A stretch of 64,000 bases of DNA from Diospyros lotus (Eukaryota > Streptophyta > Magnoliopsida > Ericales > Ebenaceae). Positions within the stretch are counted from its first letter, which is position 1, and each line of letters starts with the position of its first letter. Of this stretch, positions 57,818 through 64,000 are shown in pieces. Position numbers and translations under genes: made by a program. The notes beneath the pieces are model-generated. The model ran no database searches. It saw nothing but the letters and a program-made list of their open reading frames with translations, and had not been told where the DNA came from. The stretch spans positions 1,674,001 through 1,738,000 of the forward strand of contig NW_026267104.1 of assembly GCF_014633365.1 (NCBI RefSeq), given 5' to 3'.

Positions 57818-58485
57818 CAAGGCCGGCCCTAACCTTTAAGCTACCCAAATTAGAAGGCCCAAATTTTAGAAATTTGCAATATTTATATAAATTTCTTATT
57901 TTTTTAATAATTAATAATTTATTACAAATTAAATATAAAATATTTTAAATTTTTTTAACTTCTTTCACCATTTTCCATTTTTTAACCGTTGCGGTGTTCC
58001 CCATAAAACCCATAATTTATTAGATAAACTTGATTATGAAGATTTAATCAACAATTTTACATCTTAAAAGGCTAAAAAAATTAATTTTATATAAAGATGA
58101 ACATAGTCCAACACATATTTATAGAATGAAAAGTTGTTATTGGTGAATTTTATCCTTTAATACTATTAGTTTAATGTTATGTTTTGTTTCTTTTTATAAG
58201 AGAATCATGAATGTATAATTTTTCTTAGACTTTCAAGAAAAATTAGTTTTGTTTTTCTTTGTTTATTGTTGTAAGTTGTTTAGCTTTTTTTTAGTTAAAA
58301 ATTTATTATCATTAAGAGATTATTATATTTTGTAGTTAATTAAATTTTAAATTTTTTTATTTAATAAAATATGAAATATTTATGTAAAAAAATGGATTAT
58401 TTATTTCTTTATAAAAAAAATTAATATTGAAAGATTTGAACAAACCTTTTCGGCTAAGGCCTCCAACTCTATTGGGTCGGCTCTG
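57818..58485. mobile_element. Non-autonomous hAT element (668 bp)
   Basis: The termini are CAAGGCCGGCCCT and GGGTCGGCTCTG, decayed forms of the common plant hAT end CAGGGCCGGCCC. The 8-bp flanks CCCATATC (57810-57817) and TCCATATC (58486-58493) match at seven of eight positions. The interior is AT-rich without transposase. Confidence 0.78.
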
Positions 58486-59152
58486 TCCATATCATAAGTT
58501 TTTATATATGTATACATATCCATGTCTATGTCCATGTTAATCGGTGCATTACGTCAATTTTTTTGTTTCAGAGGTTTCATCAAACCCTCGCTACTTGTTT
58601 CAACTTTATTAATGCCAAAAGTAGTAACTAGGATACATGTATCGATCCAACCTGTATATATATATGATTAATTGTGTGGGGTGTGCCATGCAAAGGGCAT
58701 TAACTTTTGTTTTTCATTGTAATTTATTGAGATTATCACTGTTACTTTCAGGCGGTAGGTTGTTCTAAGTAATTGTGATTTTTCATTAAGGACGACCACT
58801 AGGAATTTTTATAAAAGCAACTTGTATTCGTAATAATGCATAAAGAAGCGAGGGAGGACCAAATAGTGCATTTTGCTTGCAAAACAATCCTCAGCGTCAA
58901 CAATTTGTATCAATCATCCTTCTGGGTTTTGCAATTCAAATGACAGCAATGATATTTAATTATGATGTCTCCTCCACCTTTTGGATTAAAAGATTCATAG
59001 ACTGTGCTGCCATTAATCTCGCAATGTAGCTTTATTTAATTTATTATGACCAGACAATTTAAACCATCAAATTGATTATATACATAATTAACAAACAATA
59101 AACGTATTTTCATGACTGACAATTGTTTAAACACTTATTACACTAAAACTAA

Positions 59153-59314
59153 TATGCTTGTTATGTTGTCCACTGACGGGCAACATAACAGGTGCCCGCC
59201 AATGAGAGGGATGCAGGTCTCATGTGCAGAGATGGGCCCACATGCATGGACCCGCGCCCCTTCACTGGCGGGCACCTGCTATGTTGCCCATCAGTAGGCA
59301 ACATAGCAAACCTG
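59153..59314. mobile_element. Hairpin MITE in copy B
   Basis: Two ~50-bp arms (TATGTTGTCCACTGACGGGC.. and its inverse ..GCCCATCAGTAGGCAACATA) fold on each other with a ~50-bp loop. TAAAACTAA lies on both sides (from 59143 and from 59315), a 9-10 bp duplication suggesting a MULE-type mover. The next ~84 bp (59315-59398), ending in a third TAAAACTAA copy, is also absent from copy A. Confidence 0.7.
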
Positions 59315-59847
59315 CTAAAACTAAATATTTTGTCCTAAAAGATGAATCATTCACCCCAGACGCCCTCACACCCGACCCGACAGAATGTGAGGGGGAGTTA
59401 AAACTAAATACTTAAATCTACTAGCCATATAGTCAATAAAAAATAATTCAATCTTGACATTATTAGATCTCTAACAAACTTAATTTTTTTCAACATATAC
59501 TCTTGAAAATTCATTTTCAATTGAAAGTTTTCTTCCATTATACACTTATAATCTTTCTCAAACTTTAGTATCTTTTTTTTTTTTCTTCTCAAGACTTAAT
59601 TTTTTTTATAAATCATCGCTTGTTCTTAAAGTATTCTCTCATTTTCAACTATTTTTTCATGTTACGCTCCAACTTAACCAATAAAACTCCACATAATACT
59701 TTCTCATGATTTGCATGTTCATCATCTATCTATTAAAATTATTTGCAATCATCATCCTATCCACCAAACTATTCAACAATCAATTCCATTCGCATTTATA
59801 GTTTTTTTCATTTATAAGATAACAACTTATCTTTCAAAATTGACATC

Positions 59848-62592
59848 TGTAACGCCCCGTTTTCTCACAACGAGCGTTAACTCGAGATTTCGGGAATATT
59901 TTTTTTTTTTTCATCATTATACACACAGCATAAGCCTCTCGCCATAGACATTTCCCGACAATCCCGATCGTACCTTCTTAGCATATCAAAATTTAATAAA
60001 AATGAACTAAGACAGGTATTAATAATCACATCAGCGGAAGCAAGATCGAAACCTCAATGATATATAACCGACAATTCCTTTACAATAACCAAATCGATGT
60101 TTCTCATGAAAATATCAAAATATTACATAACCTCTGAACATCGTAATCATAGACAAAACCTATGAAAACTAAACATAGTAGCTATATCTCGATGACATTC
60201 TTTCCCTTGGCGCCACTGCTTTCACCTGGAACGTTTGAATATTCAAGGGACATAGTCCGAATTAGATGCTGAATCATCTAAGTGAGAGTTCAAAAACGTT
60301 TTCATGCAGATGTGCAGAATCATATATAAAATCGATAAATTCTGACATGCACCAGCCTAAGAGAATCCCACATAGCACTTAACCCTAACCGGGGAAAATG
60401 CAATCTCTCTAAAGGCGACACGATCCCATTGGCAAACACAATCATGCTTAAGAGGGACAACCTCGACACATGAACCCGGGAATCACCCAATTGTCATTGT
60501 TAGGCTTTACGCTCCAACTCAAAAGCATTCCAAAACCCAACGCAACCCTAGCCCCAAGAGTGTCACATCAGCACTATCCTCGGAATCGACGTCACCTTGG
60601 CATTAATGCTATTGCTCAAAGGAACCTAGGGTGGTGTCCACTCGCAGCCCCGCCACTTGAGCCAACAACCGGGGTGGTGTCCACTCTCAGCCCCGCCACT
60701 TGGGTCCCGTAGGGTGAAGTCCGTCTCAGCCCCGTCCCAAGTGGGTCACCTAACATTAATCCTAGGTACGCATCCCGAGTGCTGTCACTCTGGGCTACGT
60801 CACAGGTTACCAACCCACGTCCCACGTGGACAACACAATATACCAATGCCGAAAAATCATAACATGCATAAAATCAACATCTCAATGTATGCAATTTATC
60901 GTACGAAATTCAATGCATGTGTAAATAACTATTTGGACAACCATAATAAACCAAGTCATAGGGATGAACATTCACAGTAAACCATTCACATGTCACTTAA
61001 AGTCTTTTCGAGTAGAACCACTCACAAGTCAAAACAAAGTTGGGGGCGAACACTCACCTCGAAATGCGTGCCCGATCGACCTCGATTCTCGTGCCCGACG
61101 CTCTTATAATTCAACCTCGAACTTCAACGATACCCTAAACATCACATTTGTTCAATTTCATATCAATATCTATTTTTTCCAAATTTTTCATAATTTCTTC
61201 CTATTTCCTCTATATTTTTCCTCAAAAATTCTGATAAATACCTACTCAAGATTTTTCCTTGATTTCTCTTCATAACAATTCATGAATAATTAATTCCTAA
61301 CTCCCAAAATTTTCTAAGGATTTTCCAATACCTCTTCCTATTTTTTATAAGCCTTATTTACTTTGAAAATTACAAAATGACCATTTTCTCCAACATTTTT
61401 TCAAATTTTCTTGCATCATAATTCAAAATTTATTTTTCTTAAAATAAATAAAAAAAATTCGAAATTACTTGAAGCCTCACGCGCAGGCACGTGGTTGACT
61501 GGTTTGAACTGGCGCGTGGCAGTCACGCGCCACCGTTTTCTACCTCTAGCCGGCCGCCGGCGGTTGCTCCGATTGCCTCCAAATCGGTACCCCCAGAAGC
61601 CCTTGAGAAGTCGATCATATCCCCACCAAAATCAGGCCGAAAGGCCACCGAAAAGTGGCCCAAATGGCCCGTTGCAGGCGGCGGGAGGTGGACCGCCTCA
61701 AACCCTCGGCCAAATTCGAAACCCCCTCAAACCTACTCCAAAACGCCTCAAATCGATCCCAAAATGATCCTTGACTCCTAGAGACCAAAAGCCCTCTATC
61801 AAAGCTCAAAAAATCGTTTGAAAACGAGCTCGATTTGGTGTTTCCTTCTCGGCCGAAACCCTTGGCTATTTATAGCCAAAATCCGCCCCCACGTGGCCGA
61901 TCTCCGGCCAAGGCTTCTTCCCCACGCTTCCTAGACCACCCTAGGCCACTCCCTGACGACCCTAGGCTGCCCAAATCGCCGGAAAATCAGGCCAAATCTG
62001 CCATGTACGTGCGAAATTTCTGAAAATTACAGTTAGGCCCTCATGAAATTTTGTTTTGCATTTTGGTCCTTGTCCTCAAGCCCCTGATCTTTCTAACACT
62101 CTAACTAAGACCCTCAAGATTAGAACTTCTCATTTCTCCCTTGAAACTTTTGAAAAATTGTCGTTTAGACCTTCCTCGGGCAATTTTAGAAAATTACACT
62201 TAGGCCCGACTGATTTATTTGACCTCAAATCCACTCGATTCAACCTGAAACCACTTAAGGATTGTTCTACGCATCGAATACTAGTCCTTGACACCCTCCG
62301 TTGACTTTTTGGACGTCGTTTACAGCAATTCGGTAATACAACCTAATTGGCAGCTGTATTTTTGCTGTACCGAAAACTGTTCTCGATCTCATTTCTTTCA
62401 TCACCAAAAATCATAATTTTAATTTTTCGTCGATACTATATCATTTTCCTTGGCTATCTAGGGTCCGAGGTACTCCCTCTGATTAATTCGGTCGTCCAAA
62501 GCTATGTTAGTGTGCCATATAGTCTTATTTTTCCCAAAATTCCAATTATGCCCTTTATCATTTTTATCCTCAAATTCTTCTCGGGTGTTACA
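59848..62592. mobile_element. Long solo LTR (2.7 kb), TGTAACGCCCC..GGGTGTTACA type
   Basis: It is bounded by a perfect 5-bp duplication ACATC (59843-59847, 62593-62597); copy A (near 50180) shows the empty site. The ends TGTAACGCCCCG and CGGGTGTTACA resemble those of the 46602-49223 element, but the interiors are not evidently alike. The interior has GC-rich stretches (60550-60800, 61480-62000) with short open frames that match no family I know. Confidence 0.8.
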
Positions 62593-63269
62593 ACATCAGA
62601 ATAATTTTCATCCAAAATTAGACCTAGTTCATGATGTATAGCACCAAACAGATACACCATGCTCACACATAATTCCTTGACGAAAGATAAAAGAGTTGAT
62701 TGAAACTTCACCTATTTTCAAATTAGAAGTGATCTAAACTAAAACAATAAAATTTTAAGAATATGATTTTTCTTGAATGATTACATTTGAAATGTTTTAA
62801 CATTGTTAATATCCCCCTATTTATAAACAATTAAAATATGTAAAAAACATGATTAAATATTACAGAAAAATTATGTAAAAAAAATGAACTTGCTGACTCA
62901 AAACATGATTAATCATGTAAACATTAAAAGTATGTAAAAAAAATAATTAATCATGTAAAAACCAATTATGTGCCTTTAGGTGTTGACTTTAGATGATAGC
63001 TATCCTCCTAAAAATCAGTCTCATGTGTCTCGGTGCTTGCATCCCAAAATCAAGAATTCTGTGCCTTTACCAATTGGACATTCCAAGCGGCGATGGTGAA
63101 GAAGCTTCTTGGTCCAAACATGTTTATTCTTCCTAATTGTTTTCTGAATTGACAAACGGGATGCCTCGCATGAACAAAAAGCAAATCTCCTTCAAAATAG
63201 AAAAATAAAAATTTTCGATATCCAAAATTTTATGCCAAACATCATTTGACATTATTTGTTGGGTAATTA

Positions 63270-63281
63270 GCTCCGATACCA
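63270..63281 (-). other. Primer-binding-site-like sequence (minus strand)
   Basis: On the minus strand it reads TGGTATCGGAGC, 11 of 12 bases of the initiator-Met primer site, placed 2 bp after the end of the copia LTR. Copy A has a damaged version at about 50864-50875. Confidence 0.6.
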
Positions 63282-63283
63282 CT

Positions 63284-64000
63284 TGTTAGAAAATTAGATT
63301 GATATGTACCACTTAATGCGAAATAAATAAACATAGAAATAATTCTGTGATACTCACACATGATCAAAACCAGAGACACAAATTTAGCATATTTCAGCAA
63401 ATTTCCAACTTCCATGAGAAAAGGAGAAAAAAAATTTATTATGTGAATAATGGGCTGCAAGAGAGATAAACTATCTCACTTTCAACCTCAAAACCCCTAT
63501 AAATCAAACTCACAATTTCATTGAAATTTACCACTCTCCACACTACACCTTAATTCATGCACCCCAATGCAATCTGATATCAGATATGCGACTCCATTTA
63601 TAAAGCAAATAAGATAGGTCAGATATCCTAGCTAAACTTACTGAGAATTGAATTGATTATAGAAATACTATCTTTATCACTTTGGTTGGGGTATCCACAT
63701 AGGAATTCAAAACATTCTCAAAATACACGATGAAATACAAATTAAAGGTGAACTTGTATTAATTGTGTACCAATGGAGTTTCACAAAACGGGGAATTAAA
63801 CAGTTCATGGTAGGTGAACTTTAAACCCTACCCCTCTTCAATTATATGTGGATTATATTTTACACTCCTCACCCCTATCCTAATTACTTAGGCCCCAAAC
63901 CTATACTACGCAAGCCGGGGCCCCAATTTTTAATGTCATATTGCCACGTTGGTCAAACGCTTTGAATCTAAAAACTCTCAAAATTTTAGGGACTACCAGA
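63284..64000 (-). repeat. Copia LTR, copy B, cut by the window end
   Basis: It matches 50876-51592 and on the minus strand ends TTTTCTAACA. By comparison with copy A about 690 bp more should lie beyond the window. Confidence 0.65.

Larger units (their letters stand above)
58657..64000. repeat. Segmental duplication, copy B (runs off the window)
   Basis: It matches 49247-51592 in the same orientation. It is interrupted by the hairpin MITE plus extra DNA (59153-59398) and by the long solo LTR (59848-62592). The uninterrupted sequence of copy A confirms both insertion points. Confidence 0.88.

Noticed and set aside
60470..61809. Open frames in the GC-rich part of the long solo LTR
   Set aside because: No domain, overlapping frames on both strands, inside a non-coding element; no support beyond length.

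Overview
This window is nuclear DNA of a flowering plant, most likely a eudicot. The evidence is a plant-type RING-H2 ligase, two family-1 UDP-glycosyltransferases (UGTs) of the UGT89 type, and typical plant mobile elements: chromovirus, copia, RTE LINE, CACTA, MULE, hAT and Tourist-like. A run of exactly 100 N marks a scaffold gap. Only three genes look intact: a RING-H2 E3 ligase (426-1754, +) and two intronless UGT89-type genes (16714-18096, - and 53720-55102, +). Nearly everything else is mobile DNA, its remains, or structured repeats.

Layout. 1-3.1 kb: RING-H2 gene and flanks. 3.1-8.85 kb: a Tourist-like MITE split by an old, stop-riddled chromovirus with two LTRs and a CATCT target duplication. 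9.9-13.5 kb: an old RTE LINE tail fragment, then a full-length but broken RTE LINE with a perfect 16-bp target duplication. 14.05 kb: N gap. 16.7-18.1 kb: UGT gene on the minus strand. 18.66-33.74 kb: a third UGT89 copy, shattered. A copia element sits in it, with a CACTA element inside the copia 5' LTR; a MULE with very long inverted arms sits further along, itself carrying a hAT MITE and a solo LTR; then a small MITE. 34.4-35.7 kb: another foldback element holding a solo LTR of the same family. 36.6-42.56 kb: a ~375-bp tandem array in which every monomer carries a ~180-bp hairpin. 43.6-46.0 kb: a giant inverted repeat with GC-rich CCCCGAAAGC modules. 46.0-49.2 kb: a third copy of the solo-LTR family, split by a 2.6-kb long solo LTR. 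49.2-53.3 kb: minus-strand copia remains. 53.7-55.1 kb: intact UGT. 56.4-57.1 kb: a WD40 (LEC14B/DCAF11-like) pseudogene piece. 57.8-58.5 kb: hAT element. 58.7-64 kb: a second copy of the 49.2-51.6 kb segment, interrupted by a hairpin MITE and a 2.7-kb solo LTR and running off the window.

How it fits together. The biological theme is a small UGT89 cluster (two live genes, one dead) broken up by successive transposon insertions whose order can be read from target duplications and from alignment of the dead copy to the live one. A TGACG inverted-pair motif is kept upstream of both the plus-strand live gene and the pseudogene. The 49/59 kb duplication suggests that a further UGT copy may lie just right of the window. 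I saw no CRISPR, rRNA, tRNA or operon-like system. The least explained structures are the hairpin satellite and the giant inverted repeat.
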